DNA of 64,000 nt from Phaeospirillum tilakii (GTDB taxonomy: Bacteria > Pseudomonadota > Alphaproteobacteria > Rhodospirillales > Magnetospirillaceae). Under the pieces are notes generated by a model. The model saw nothing but the letters and a program-made list of their open reading frames with translations, had not been told where the DNA came from and did not search any database. The DNA lies in contig NZ_JBHUIY010000006.1 in NCBI RefSeq assembly GCF_042683125.1, positions 1 through 64,000 of the forward strand, given 5' to 3'. Shown piece by piece: positions 47,933-56,363 of this stretch; position 1 is the stretch's first letter; every line of letters begins with the position of its first letter. A program made the position numbers and the translations under genes.

Positions 47933-49180
47933 TCAGTAGTCGAACAGGATCTCGACGCGGCGGGCATGCCCGTTGTCGGACGGCCCCCAACCGGACCCGG
48001 CGCGGGACTCGGTCACGGCGGCACTGCCCCCCAGCCGCGACAGCTCGGCCGCCACCGCGCGGGCGCGGGCATCGGCGAGGCGGGCATTGGCGACGGGCGA
48101 CCCGGTGCGATCGGTGAAGCCGACCACCCGCACCACCTTGGGATTGAGCGCCTTCTGGTCGGCCACCACCTGCTTCAGCCGCTCGACCGAATCCGAGGTC
48201 AGCCGGCTCGACCCGGTGGCGAAGAACACCGCATAGCCGTGATAGCCGTAGCCGCCCCAGCCATGGCCGCCCCAGCCGTAGCCGTAGCCGCGATCGCCAT
48301 AGGCATAGCCGCCATAGCCGCCCCGGCCCCAGGCCAGACCGGCCAGGGCGATCTCGACCCGGCGGTTGCGCTGCTCGGCGACGTTGGCGCCGGTGGCAAC
48401 GGCGAGATGGCTTTCGCCCAGGGCATCCTCGCTGATCAGCCCGGGCGGCACGCCCTTGCGCACCAGTTCGGCGGCGACGACGTCGGCCCGCTGGCGCGCC
48501 AGCCGCAGATTGAGGTCGGCCGAGCCCACCGTGTCGGTATAGCCGGCCACCGCGACGAACGGGGCGCGCAACTGGGCCTGGGCCGCCGCCGCCTCGGCGA
48601 CGGTCTGGGCCGCCTGCGGGGTCAGTTCGGCCGAGCCGAGCGCGAAGGTCACCACATAGCGGCGCTGGGCCTCGGCGACCTGCTCGCCCTTGGCGCGGGC
48701 CTGCTTGAGGATCGGCTCATGGGCGAGGAAGGTCGAGCGGCACGAACCGTTGGGCCGCCCCTCGGATTCCTGCTCCAGCCAGCAATCGAACGCCACCTGC
48801 ACCTTGGCGGTGGCCGCCGGCACCCGGTCGGCGGCGCCGCCGGCGAGATAGCCCAACAGGCGCTCGTGCGCCGCAGCCAGCTCCGGTCGCCGCGCCGCCG
48901 GCACCGACCATCCGGCCGGATCCTCGGGCGCCACCACCTCGCCGGCGGCGACGCGCTGCGCCTTGCGGGCGGTGGCGGCGGCATCGACCCACTCGACCTC
49001 GCTCTGAACTTCCGAACGGGTGTAGGCTTGATATTCCTGGAACAGCGCCCGGGTGAACGGCGTGCCGCTTTCGGCACGGGACCCCAGGACATCCTGGACG
49101 TCGGCGACTTCATCAGGAAGCGCGCAGGCAGCCATGGTCGCCGCCGCACAAATTCCCGCCCATTGCACGATGTTCTTCAT
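47933..49180 (-). CDS. Double-OmpA-domain lipoprotein with a Gly/Tyr-rich linker
   Basis: 415 residues, lipobox MAAC with Cys19. An alpha-helical middle (about 30-190) is followed by an OmpA-like C-domain (FALGSAELTPQAAQTVAE, AGYTDTVGSADLNLRLARQR), a Gly/Tyr-rich linker (GRGGYGGYAYGDRGYGYGW in part, about residues 290-325), and a second OmpA-like domain (VFFATGSSRLTSDSVERL, GFTDRTGSPVANARLADARA). Both domains keep the Asp and Arg used for peptidoglycan binding in the family. Two such domains in one chain are uncommon and could clamp separate glycan strands. Confidence 0.85.
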   Translation of the reverse strand: MKNIVQWAGICAAATMAACALPDEVADVQDVLGSRAESGTPFTRALFQEYQAYTRSEVQSEVEWVDAAATARKAQRVAAGEVVAPEDPAGWSVPAARRPELAAAHERLLGYLAGGAADRVPAATAKVQVAFDCWLEQESEGRPNGSCRSTFLAHEPILKQARAKGEQVAEAQRRYVVTFALGSAELTPQAAQTVAEAAAAQAQLRAPFVAVAGYTDTVGSADLNLRLARQRADVVAAELVRKGVPPGLISEDALGESHLAVATGANVAEQRNRRVEIALAGLAWGRGGYGGYAYGDRGYGYGWGGHGWGGYGYHGYAVFFATGSSRLTSDSVERLKQVVADQKALNPKVVRVVGFTDRTGSPVANARLADARARAVAAELSRLGGSAAVTESRAGSGWGPSDNGHARRVEILFDY

Positions 49181-49602
49181 GTCCAGCTCCTTGCTTGACC
49201 GGAATTACGTCCGCATCGACTTACCGTCCTGACATTCTGGTTGTGGTCCCCCCCGTTTTCCGCGCGCGCCCGGCGCCCCTCGACGCGATGCCCGGACCCT
49301 CCGTGGCAATAGAGATATGTCCCATGGCATGGCAGTTCTGTGCCTTGATAATACCCTTCGTAGGATATCTGTCCAGACACGGGTTGGTTTGCTGCATAAG
49401 TGAATAGAGCGCATAGGCCAATCACCCTAGGCCAATACTCCCAGGGCGGATCAAAGCCGTGCGCACGCGGCGCGGGAGACGCGCCGAGCCGGTTCTAGAG
49501 AAGAGGAAAAGGGAGGGTCTGGGGGCGCCAGCCCCCAGGCGGGGTGGCGGGGCGGCAGCCCCGCCAGAAACGCAGGTATTATCCCAGGCGCGGCCCTTGG
49601 CC
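49181..49602. promoter_or_regulatory. Upstream region of the OmpA-type gene plus a palindromic repeat
   Basis: A 422-bp gap. Nearer 49300-49440 it is AT-richer and likely holds the minus-strand promoter; ATTGGCCTA occurs twice there (in minus orientation). At 49511-49565 a repeat block has CTGGGGGCGCCAGCCCCCAG then GCGGGGCGGCAGCCCCGC, similar in layout to 29.5 and 41.0 kb. No gene is recognised. Confidence 0.45.
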
Positions 49603-50067
49603 TCAGACGCCCGGCGACGCGGCCGCCCGGGCCTCGCGCTTGGCCAGCAGACCGTCGCGCACGCTGACGACCATCAGACCCAGGGTGAGCAGACCGGCGA
49701 TCAGTTCGACCCCCTGCAGGACGAGGAACAGGGTCGAGCCGGCCTGACCCTGCTGGACCAGGGCATCGAGGGCAAGGGTCGCCGGCAACAGCACCACCAC
49801 CGCGACGGCGACGATCAGCCGCAGCCGGCGCCGCTTGCGCGCGGTGATCGGGCCGGGCCGGCCATAGCCGAGGCGCAGGCCGGTGGCGGCGGTCAGCATC
49901 GCCGCCGGCACCAGCAGGAACAGAGACCACACCGCCACTTCCTTGATGAACACCATCAGTTCGGTGTCGGCGAACAGGCCGGCGGCGACGGCGGCGCCCC
50001 AGATCAGGGCAAACAGGCCGAGCGTGACGCGCGCGACCAGCGGATGAAACAGTTCAGCGAACAACAT
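49603..50067 (-). CDS. Small four-helix membrane protein
   Basis: ATG 50067 gives 154 residues; the longer frame to 50193 lacks support. Helices near 7-29, 35-58, 82-103 and 110-132, with basic tips (ITARKRRRLR and LLAKREARAA). No family is recognised. It follows psiE on the same strand after 139 bp and may share a transcript. Confidence 0.65.
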   Translation of the reverse strand: MLFAELFHPLVARVTLGLFALIWGAAVAAGLFADTELMVFIKEVAVWSLFLLVPAAMLTAATGLRLGYGRPGPITARKRRRLRLIVAVAVVVLLPATLALDALVQQGQAGSTLFLVLQGVELIAGLLTLGLMVVSVRDGLLAKREARAAASPGV

Positions 50068-50206
50068 CGGGTCGGATCCTTCGGCAGCGTCCACCCCTGG
50101 TGCCCCGGCGGGGCTGCCGACCCGCCAGGCGCGGCGGCAGTATCGGCGCAGCGAGGGAAGGCACGCAACCCCCGCCGCACCGGCCGGAAGCATGGGCCGG
50201 CCGGCC

Positions 50207-50719
50207 TCAGCCGCCCGGCGGCTGGTCCCGACGCCGGCTGTATTTGAGGAAACAGATCGAGACGACCATCACCAGGATCAGCCCGCCCAGGATCACCAGT
50301 TCGATCATGGTGGACTGGAGATAGGCCTGATGCTCCGGGGTCCATTTGCCGCCCTCGGTGACCTGGGAGGATTGCAGGGTGATCGAGAGGATGCGCCGGA
50401 TCGAGGCGATCAGGCCGACCACCAGGAACGGCTCGGCCACCAGCGAGCCGGAGCGGAAGGATTCGCGCACGGTGTGGAGGATCTCGACGATCATCAGCAC
50501 GAACAGCAGGCGGTCGATGGCGACGATCAGATGCTCAACCTGGCCGAACTCGGCGACCGCCCCGAACAGGGCCTGGCCGGCGGTGCCGATCCCGATCAGG
50601 ATCGCCACCGCCAGCATCAGCCCGAGCACGATGTAGGCAATGGTTTCGAGCCGGTGAAACGCCCGGGTGGCGAGAGCGACCAGGGGGGTGGCAGGGGGAG
50701 CGTGATCAGGGGGAGTCAT
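50207..50719 (-). CDS. PsiE-family (phosphate-starvation-inducible) membrane protein
   Basis: ATG 50719 with AAGGACA before it gives 170 residues. Helices near 30-52 and 64-88, VEILHTVRESFRSGSLVAEP and FLVVGLIASIRRILSITLQ, then a terminal helix, agree with the PsiE/DUF family of E. coli PsiE. The role is unknown; expression in E. coli responds to phosphate and cAMP. A long, unusual leader region lies upstream. Confidence 0.8.
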   Translation of the reverse strand: MTPPDHAPPATPLVALATRAFHRLETIAYIVLGLMLAVAILIGIGTAGQALFGAVAEFGQVEHLIVAIDRLLFVLMIVEILHTVRESFRSGSLVAEPFLVVGLIASIRRILSITLQSSQVTEGGKWTPEHQAYLQSTMIELVILGGLILVMVVSICFLKYSRRRDQPPGG

Positions 50720-50860
50720 GGACGTGTCCTTCCGAGGAAGCGGCAACCGTCCCGATCATCCGTCACCCGCCCGCCGCTGTCCACCGGTGCCGGTAGGGAA
50801 AACCGGGCGTGCCCTGCCCTGCCGCAAGGCCGGCCCGGACGCGGCCGCCAGACAGTCGAA

Positions 50861-50890
50861 GCCCCGCGGGAGGCTGGCTCACCGCGGGGC
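50861..50890 (-). terminator. Hairpin at the end of the psiE-upstream transcript
   Basis: GCCCCGCGG (50861-50869) pairs with CCGCGGGGC (50882-50890) around a 12-nt loop. On the minus strand it is followed by TTCG, a weak U tract. It lies about 140 bp before psiE and could act as an attenuator. Confidence 0.4.
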
Positions 50891-51128
50891 TGGTGACTGT
50901 TGTCACAGGTCTTTGGACCCTATGGATTCGGCTGGAACGCCGACGCATTGTATTCAGTGATGTGAAAGACTGGTGTCATTCCTGCAGACACCCTACACTT
51001 GACCCGGTGGAGTATTTTCCTTGACTATGTCCTCCTCCTCTTGAGTGGAGCCCACATACGTGGTGAGGTTCATTAGCAAGATGAGCACTCTACTTCGCGA
51101 AGTCTTGGGTTCCTTTCCTCTTCATCAC
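50862..51128 (-). ncRNA. Candidate leader/sRNA with two tiny ORFs upstream of psiE
   Basis: From the promoter at 51135-51163 a transcript would run left about 265 nt to the 50861-50890 hairpin. It is far less GC-rich than its flanks. It contains two short minus-strand frames: 51073-50993 (26 residues, starting MNLTTYVGSTQ) and 50979-50920 (19 residues, starting MTPVFHITEY). Neither has a strong ribosome site. It may be a leader with attenuator for psiE, an independent sRNA, or a peptide gene. Confidence 0.4.
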
Positions 51129-51134
51129 GCCTAT

Positions 51135-51163
51135 AGTATTGCGCGGTCCGCCCCCCTTGTCAA
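51135..51163 (-). promoter_or_regulatory. Strong sigma-70-type promoter reading toward psiE
   Basis: On the minus strand a perfect TTGACA (-35, 51163-51158) is separated by 17 nt from AATACT (-10, 51140-51135); TACTAT shifted by two bases is an alternative -10. It lies between rplQ and psiE and reads away from rplQ. Confidence 0.55.
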
Positions 51164-51239
51164 GAACCGTGACGCAGACGTGACAAAGCCCGCGCGGCAG
51201 GGGCCGGCGGGGGACAGGACGAGGCGGGAATGAAAGAGG

Positions 51240-51267
51240 CCCGGGAGCGCCGCGGGGCGCCCCCGGG
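51240..51267 (-). terminator. Terminator after rplQ
   Basis: CCCGGGAGCGCC / GGCGCCCCCGGG stem with a 4-nt loop, running on the minus strand into CCTCTTTCATT. It starts 10 nt after the rplQ stop and ends the ribosomal operon. Confidence 0.8.
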
Positions 51268-51276
51268 TGGGAAGCG

Positions 51277-51699
51277 TTAGTCTTCCGACTCTTCGCTGGC
51301 CTTCTCGGCGGTCGGGCCGGAATCGGTGCCCTTGGCGGCCGGATCGCGGTCGACCAGCTCGATGATCGCCATCGCGGCGCAGTCGCCGTAGCGGAAGCCG
51401 GCCTTCAGCACGCGGGTGTAACCGCCGTTGCGGGCCTGATAGCGCGGGCCGATCACCGCGAACAGCTTGGCGACCACCTTGTCATCGCGCAGGAAGGCAT
51501 AAGCCTGACGGCGGGCATGCAGGTCACCGCGCTTGCCCAGGGTGATCAGCCGCTCGACGATCGGGCGGAGATCCTTGGCCTTGGGCAGGGTGGTGCGGAT
51601 CTGCTCGTGCTTCAGCAAGGCGTTCGACAGGCTGACGAACAGGGCCTTGCGGGCCGAACTGTCGCGGTTCAGCTTGCGGCCGGACATACCATGACGCAT
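51277..51699 (-). CDS. rplQ: 50S ribosomal protein L17
   Basis: ATG 51699 gives 140 residues. The start MRHGMSGRKLNRDSSARKAL is that of L17, followed by NGGYTRVLKAGFRYGD. A charged tail (about residues 118-140, EEKA-like) extends past the E. coli form. L17 sits at the exit tunnel of the large subunit. It is last in the operon after rpoA and before a strong terminator. Confidence 0.96.
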   Translation of the reverse strand: MRHGMSGRKLNRDSSARKALFVSLSNALLKHEQIRTTLPKAKDLRPIVERLITLGKRGDLHARRQAYAFLRDDKVVAKLFAVIGPRYQARNGGYTRVLKAGFRYGDCAAMAIIELVDRDPAAKGTDSGPTAEKASEESED

Positions 51700-51824
51700 T
51701 GAAAACTCTCCTCGTCGCCTGGGCCTCGCCGGGCGAGACCGATGGTGGGACCGGGACGCCACCCCGCAGGACGCGGGCGTGAACGGCCGGGACGGGTCGG
51801 GATGACCCTCAGGGACAGATGAAC

Positions 51825-51870
51825 GGGCGCCGGCCGCACGGGTCCGCAAGCGGACCGGGGGCCGGCGCCC
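51825..51870 (-). promoter_or_regulatory. Nested hairpin between rpoA and rplQ
   Basis: Outer stem GGGCGCCGGCC (51825-51835) / GGCCGGCGCCC (51860-51870) encloses an inner GGTCCGC-AA-GCGGACC. No U tract follows. It may stall polymerase, guide RNase cleavage or protect the rpoA message end. Confidence 0.45.
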
Positions 51871-51888
51871 GGATCAGGGGGGAGCGCC

Positions 51889-52905
51889 TCAGTAGGGCTC
51901 CTCGAGCTTCTTGGCCAGCTCCTCGATGTTCTCGGGCGGCCAGTTGGGGATCTCCATGCCGAGATGGAGGCCCATCTGCGCCAGCACTTCCTTGATCTCG
52001 TTCAAGGACTTGCGCCCGAAATTCGGGGTGCGGAGCATCTCGGCCTCGGTCTTCTGGACCAGATCGCCGATATAGATGATGTTGTCGTTCTTCAGGCAGT
52101 TGGCCGAACGGACCGACAGTTCGAGCTCGTCGACCTTGCGCAGCAGGTTCTTGTTGAAGGGAAGCTCGTCGCGCTTCTCTTCCTCGACCACCTGGGTCGG
52201 CTCCTCGAAATTGATGAAGAGCTGAAGCTGGTCCTGCAGGATGCGGGCGGCCAGCGCCACCGAATCCTCGGGGGTCACCGAGCCGTTGGTCTCGATCGTC
52301 AGCGACAGCTTGTCATAATCGGTGACCTGGCCGACGCGGGTGTTCTCGACCTTGTAGGCGACGCGGCGGATCGGCGAGAAGATCGCGTCGATCGGAATGA
52401 GGCCGATCGGCGAATCCTCGGGACGGTTCTGCGACGCCGGGACATAGCCCTTGCCGGTCTCGACGGTGAATTCGACGTTGAGCTGGGCGCCGTTGTCGAG
52501 GGTGCAGAGAACCAGATCGGGATCCATGATCTCGATGTCGTGACCGACCTCGATCATGCCGGCCTTGACCTCGCCCGGGCCGGTGGCGCGCAGATGCATC
52601 CGCTTCGGGCCCTCGCCATGCATGCGGAGCCCCATCGTCTTGATGTTGAGGATGATGTCGGTGACATCTTCCCGCACGCCGGGGATCGACGAGAATTCGT
52701 GCAGCACGCCTTCGATCTGGATCGCGGTGACGGCCGCCCCTTGCAGCGACGACAGCAGCACCCGCCGCAGCGAATTGCCGAGCGTCATGCCGAAGCCGCG
52801 TTCGAGCGGCTCGGCCACCACCACCGCGACACGCCGCGGATCGGCGCCCGGCTCGATGCTGAGCTTGCTCGGCTTAATCAGTTCCTGCCAGTTCTTCTGA
52901 ATCAC
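51889..52905 (-). CDS. rpoA: DNA-directed RNA polymerase alpha subunit
   Basis: 338 residues, normal length. The N-terminal dimerisation domain contains FGMTLGNSLRRVLLSSLQGA and EDVTDIILNIKTM; a linker then leads to the C-terminal domain with LELSVRSANCLKNDNI and NFGRKSLNEIKEVLAQMGL that contacts UP elements and activators. It follows rpsK with a long hairpin in between, and precedes rplQ. Confidence 0.98.
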   Translation of the reverse strand: MIQKNWQELIKPSKLSIEPGADPRRVAVVVAEPLERGFGMTLGNSLRRVLLSSLQGAAVTAIQIEGVLHEFSSIPGVREDVTDIILNIKTMGLRMHGEGPKRMHLRATGPGEVKAGMIEVGHDIEIMDPDLVLCTLDNGAQLNVEFTVETGKGYVPASQNRPEDSPIGLIPIDAIFSPIRRVAYKVENTRVGQVTDYDKLSLTIETNGSVTPEDSVALAARILQDQLQLFINFEEPTQVVEEEKRDELPFNKNLLRKVDELELSVRSANCLKNDNIIYIGDLVQKTEAEMLRTPNFGRKSLNEIKEVLAQMGLHLGMEIPNWPPENIEELAKKLEEPY

Positions 52906-52953
52906 GAGCGTGACCTCATGCTGGGATCAGGGAGGGGGGACCGGAACGACGCT

Positions 52954-52996
52954 GCCGCCGGGTCGCCACTCCCACAGGGAGCGGCGACCCGGCGGC
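52954..52996 (-). promoter_or_regulatory. Long hairpin between rpsK and rpoA
   Basis: A 20-bp stem with one mismatch (GCCGCCGGGTCGCCACTCCC and its partner) and an ACA loop. There is no T tract on the minus strand, so it is not a full terminator. It sits in the 114-bp gap between rpsK and rpoA. Confidence 0.55.
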
Positions 52997-53019
52997 GCAG
53001 GTTCCGTATAGTGACCCGA

Positions 53020-53415
53020 TCAGACGCGGCGACGCTTGCGCGGCCGGCACCCGTTGTGCGGGATCGGCGTGACGTCGCGGATCGACGTGATCTGGAAGCC
53101 CACCGCCTGCAGGGCGCGCAGCGCGGATTCGCGGCCGGCGCCCGGGCCCTTCACCTCGACCTCGAGGGTGCGCATGCCGTGTTCCGACGCCTTGCGGCCG
53201 GCATCCTCGGCCGCGACCTGGGCGGCGTAGGGGGTGGATTTGCGGGAGCCCTTGAAGCCCTGCATCCCCGCCGAAGACCAGGAAATGGTGTTGCCCTGGG
53301 CGTCGGTGATGGTGATCATGGTGTTGTTGAACGTCGCGTTGACATGCGCCACGCCCGAAGTGATGTTCTTGCGCTCGCGACGACGGGGACGCGCGGCGAC
53401 AGCAGGCTTTGCCAT
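53020..53415 (-). CDS. rpsK: 30S ribosomal protein S11
   Basis: 131 residues. HVNATFNNTMITITDAQGN and SSAGMQGFKGSRKSTPYAAQ are the S11 signatures, and it ends PIPHNGCRPRKRRRV. S11 shapes the platform of the small subunit near the Shine-Dalgarno site. rpsM ends 12 nt upstream. Confidence 0.98.
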   Translation of the reverse strand: MAKPAVAARPRRRERKNITSGVAHVNATFNNTMITITDAQGNTISWSSAGMQGFKGSRKSTPYAAQVAAEDAGRKASEHGMRTLEVEVKGPGAGRESALRALQAVGFQITSIRDVTPIPHNGCRPRKRRRV

Positions 53416-53427
53416 CTGAGGTATTCC

Positions 53428-53805
53428 TTACTTCGTCACTTTCTTCTTGCCGGCGATCGGCTTGGCCGGACCCTTGCGGGTACGGGCATTCGTGTGGGTG
53501 CGCTGGCCGCGGACCGGCAGGCCGCGACGGTGGCGCAGGCCGCGATAGCAGCCGAGGTCCATCAGACGTTTGATGTTCATCGCCACGGCGCGGCGCAGAT
53601 CGCCCTCGACCTGGAAGTCGCGGTCGATCAGCTCACGGATCTTGAGAACCTCGTCGTCGCTCAGCTGATTGACGCGACGATCCTCCGGGATGCCCAGCGT
53701 GGTGGTGATTTCGATGGCCTTGGACCGGCCGATACCGTGAATGTAGGTCAACGCGATGACGACGCGCTTGTTCGTCGGAATATTGACGCCAGCGATACGA
53801 GCCAA
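53428..53805 (-). CDS. rpsM: 30S ribosomal protein S13
   Basis: 125 residues, MARIAGVNIPTNKRVVIALT at the start, then GRSKAIEI, HRRGLPVRGQRT-NARTRKG and the basic end AGKKKVTK. S13 lies in the head of the small subunit and contacts the P-site tRNA. It is first after the adk terminator and an internal promoter. Confidence 0.98.
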   Translation of the reverse strand: MARIAGVNIPTNKRVVIALTYIHGIGRSKAIEITTTLGIPEDRRVNQLSDDEVLKIRELIDRDFQVEGDLRRAVAMNIKRLMDLGCYRGLRHRRGLPVRGQRTHTNARTRKGPAKPIAGKKKVTK

Positions 53806-53918
53806 AGCTGGTTACTCCTTCACCAGATAAATCCGCGCCAGGACACACCCGCCCGGAGCTGTTAGCGACAAAACGCAGCCCAAGGCCTTTCCCAGGGCGG
53901 GAAAACCGAAGGTGCGGG

Positions 53919-53946
53919 ATTATAGGGCGACACGGAAAAAAGTCAA
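53919..53946 (-). promoter_or_regulatory. Internal sigma-70 promoter for rpsM-rpsK-rpoA-rplQ
   Basis: On the minus strand TTGACT (-35, 53946-53941) and TATAAT (-10, 53924-53919) with a 16-nt spacer, about 115 nt before rpsM. Together with the adk terminator it makes the alpha operon separately transcribed. Confidence 0.75.
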
Positions 53947-54002
53947 CCGTCTCGCCGCTCGAAACCGACCGGGCCCGCCGGCGGTCCAAGCTTGGCCAAA
54001 GG

Positions 54003-54024
54003 GGGCCGGATCCTCGCCCGGCCC
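54003..54024 (-). terminator. Terminator after adk
   Basis: GGGCCGG (54003-54009) pairs with CCGGCCC (54018-54024); the minus strand continues CCCTTTGG. It lies 14 nt past the adk stop. The short U run makes it moderate in strength. Confidence 0.5.
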
Positions 54025-54037
54025 TCCCCTCGCCCGA

Positions 54038-54691
54038 TCAGGCGGGACGGTCGAGGATCGCCTGAAGCGACCGGGTCACCGCCTCGATCTCCTGGGTGCC
54101 GTCGACCGCGACCAGCTTGCCCTGCGCCTGATAGAACGGCAGCAGCGGCGCGGTCTGGGCATGATAGGTCTCCAGCCGCTTGGTCACCGTCTCGACCGAA
54201 TCGTCGGGGCGACGGACGAAGTCGGTGCCGCCGCACTGGTCGCACACCCCCTCGGCCTTCGGCTGCTGGAACTTGTCGTGATAGCCGGCGCCGCACTTGG
54301 CACAGGTGAAGCGGCCGGTGATGCGCTCGACGATGTAATCGTCGGGAACGCGGATCTCGATCGCCGCGGCGATGCGGCGGCCGCGCCGGGCCAGCAGGGC
54401 GTCGAGCGCCTCGGCCTGGGCCACGGTGCGGGGGAAGCCGTCGAAGGTGGCGCCCCAGGCGACGTCGGGCTGGTCGAGCCGCTCGTCGATGATGGCGATC
54501 ACGATCTCGTCCGACACCAGCTGGCCGGCATCCATCACCGCCTTGGCGCGCTTGCCGACCTCGGTGCCGGCGGCGACGGCGGCACGCAGCATGTCACCGG
54601 TCGAAAGCTGGATCAGGCCGTAACGCTCCTGCAGGCGCTTGGCCTGGGTTCCCTTGCCGCCACCCGGCGGCCCCAGCAGGATGATGTCCAT
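54038..54691 (-). CDS. adk: Adenylate kinase with zinc-binding LID
   Basis: ATG 54691 gives 217 residues. P-loop GPPGGGKGT at 7-15, DGFPRTVAQAEAL, and a LID with C130-x2-C133 and C150-x2-C153 (TCAKCGAG and VCDQCGGT), so the long zinc type as in Gram-positives and Paracoccus. It converts AMP plus ATP to two ADP. secY lies 62 bp upstream on the same strand. Confidence 0.97.
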   Translation of the reverse strand: MDIILLGPPGGGKGTQAKRLQERYGLIQLSTGDMLRAAVAAGTEVGKRAKAVMDAGQLVSDEIVIAIIDERLDQPDVAWGATFDGFPRTVAQAEALDALLARRGRRIAAAIEIRVPDDYIVERITGRFTCAKCGAGYHDKFQQPKAEGVCDQCGGTDFVRRPDDSVETVTKRLETYHAQTAPLLPFYQAQGKLVAVDGTQEIEAVTRSLQAILDRPA

Positions 54692-54753
54692 TCGAGCCTC
54701 CCTCCCCACTTGGTTGCTGCCGGCGGCGGCGCCCGAGCGCCGCCGCCGAGCCA

Positions 54754-56100
54754 TTATCGGCGGCTGCTGCGCAGCCGCGCCTTCTTGATCAGGCCCTCGT
54801 ACTGGTGCGCCAGCAGGTGGGACTGGATCTGCGCCACCGTGTCCATCGTCACCGACACCACGATCAGCAGGCTGGTGCCGCCGAAATAGAACGGCAGCGA
54901 GAATTTCGAGATCAGGATCTCGGGCAGCACCGACAAGGCGGCGAGATAGGCCGCGCCGATCACGGTGAGGCGGGTCAGCACGTAATCGAGGAAGTCGGCG
55001 GTGGCCTTGCCCGGACGGTAGCCGGGGATGAAGCCGCCATACTTCTTCATGTTGTCGGCGGTATCGACCGGGTTGAACACGATCGAGGTGTAGAAGAAGG
55101 CGAAGAACACGATCAGGGCGACGTACAGCGCGATGTAGAGCGGCTGGCCGTGGCCGATCAGCGAACTGGCCGCCACCAGCCAGTCCGGCCCGCCCTGGGC
55201 GGCCAGCTGGGCCACCGTCGCCGGCATCAGCAGGATCGAGCTGGCGAAGATCGGCGGGATCACGCCCGAGGTGTTGACCTTGAGCGGCAGATGCGAGGCC
55301 TCGCCGCCATACATCTTGTTGCCGACCTGACGCTTCGGATACTGGACGATGATCCGGCGCTGGGCGCGCTCGAGGAACACGATGAAGGCGATCACCGCCA
55401 CCACCATCGCCAGGATGCCGAGGATCAGCAGCACCGGCAGCGCGCCGGTGCGGCCCAGCTCGAGGGTGCTGCCGATCGCCGCCGGCAGTTCGGCGACGAT
55501 GCCGGCCATGATGATCAGCGAGGTGCCCTGACCGATGCCGCGCGCGGTGATCTGCTCGCCCAGCCACATCAGGAACAGGGTGCCGCCGACCAGGGTGCAC
55601 ACCGCCGAGAAGCGGAACAGCAGATGGCTGTCCATGAACACCGCCGACCCGGCCGGGCCGTGCATGCTCTCCAGTCCGACCGCCATGCCGTAGGCCTGGG
55701 CGGTGGCGATCACCAGGGTCAGATAGCGGGTGTACTGGTTGATCTTCTTGCGCCCGGACTCGCCTTCCTTCTTCATCGATTCGAGCGAGGGCACCACCGA
55801 GGTCATCAGCTGAATGATGATCGAGGCGGTGATGTAGGGCATGATGTTGAGCGCGAAGATCGTCATGCGATGCAACGCGCCGCCGGCCAGCATGTCGAAC
55901 ATGCCGAGGATGCCGCCGCCGTTCTGCTTGAACAGCTCGCCCAGGATGTGCGGATCGACCCCAGGCAGGGGGATCCAGGTGCCCAGGCGGTACACCACCA
56001 GCGCGCCCAGGGTGAACCAGATCCGTTTCTTGAGATCGGTGGCCTTGGCGAACACGCCGAAATTGAGGTTGGAGGCGAGCTGCTCGGCAGCGGAGACCAT
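54754..56100 (-). CDS. secY: Preprotein translocase subunit SecY
   Basis: 448 residues with ten membrane helices. GTWIPLPGVD, the plug region GGALHRMTIFALNIMPYITA and cytosolic loop VFLERAQRRIIVQYPKRQVG are as in SecY; QGTSLIIMAGI follows. It forms the channel of the Sec pathway with SecE and SecG. It follows rplO after a 263-bp gap, longer than the other gaps in the operon. Confidence 0.97.
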   Translation of the reverse strand: MVSAAEQLASNLNFGVFAKATDLKKRIWFTLGALVVYRLGTWIPLPGVDPHILGELFKQNGGGILGMFDMLAGGALHRMTIFALNIMPYITASIIIQLMTSVVPSLESMKKEGESGRKKINQYTRYLTLVIATAQAYGMAVGLESMHGPAGSAVFMDSHLLFRFSAVCTLVGGTLFLMWLGEQITARGIGQGTSLIIMAGIVAELPAAIGSTLELGRTGALPVLLILGILAMVVAVIAFIVFLERAQRRIIVQYPKRQVGNKMYGGEASHLPLKVNTSGVIPPIFASSILLMPATVAQLAAQGGPDWLVAASSLIGHGQPLYIALYVALIVFFAFFYTSIVFNPVDTADNMKKYGGFIPGYRPGKATADFLDYVLTRLTVIGAAYLAALSVLPEILISKFSLPFYFGGTSLLIVVSVTMDTVAQIQSHLLAHQYEGLIKKARLRSSRR

Positions 56101-56363
56101 GCGTTACTCCCGGTGCGAAAGATTCGGGGTCGATCGTCGCTTTCGTTTACGCCATCCGCGCCCCGACCACCACCCCCTTTCGGCGATGCCGAACCGGGAG
56201 GCCCCTTGTTTTCGAGGACGGAAAATAAGGGGTCCGGGACATCGCGCGCCCAGGACGGCGCCAGGCGGCGGATCCGGGCGGCGGCCCGGCGGCGGACGGC
56301 GGGCAGGCGAAAGGGGCGGCGCCGGACGACGCCCCCCCTCGCGCTGCTAAACCCGAAGGCGCC
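56101..56363 (-). other. Repeat-bearing gap between rplO and secY
   Basis: This 263-bp gap inside the operon holds GC-rich repeats: CCCCCTTTCGGCGATGCCGAACCGGGAGG and AAAATAAGGGGTCCGGG (parts), resembling the dispersed palindromic blocks but degenerate. No gene is seen. It probably arose by repeat insertion in the operon. Confidence 0.4.
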
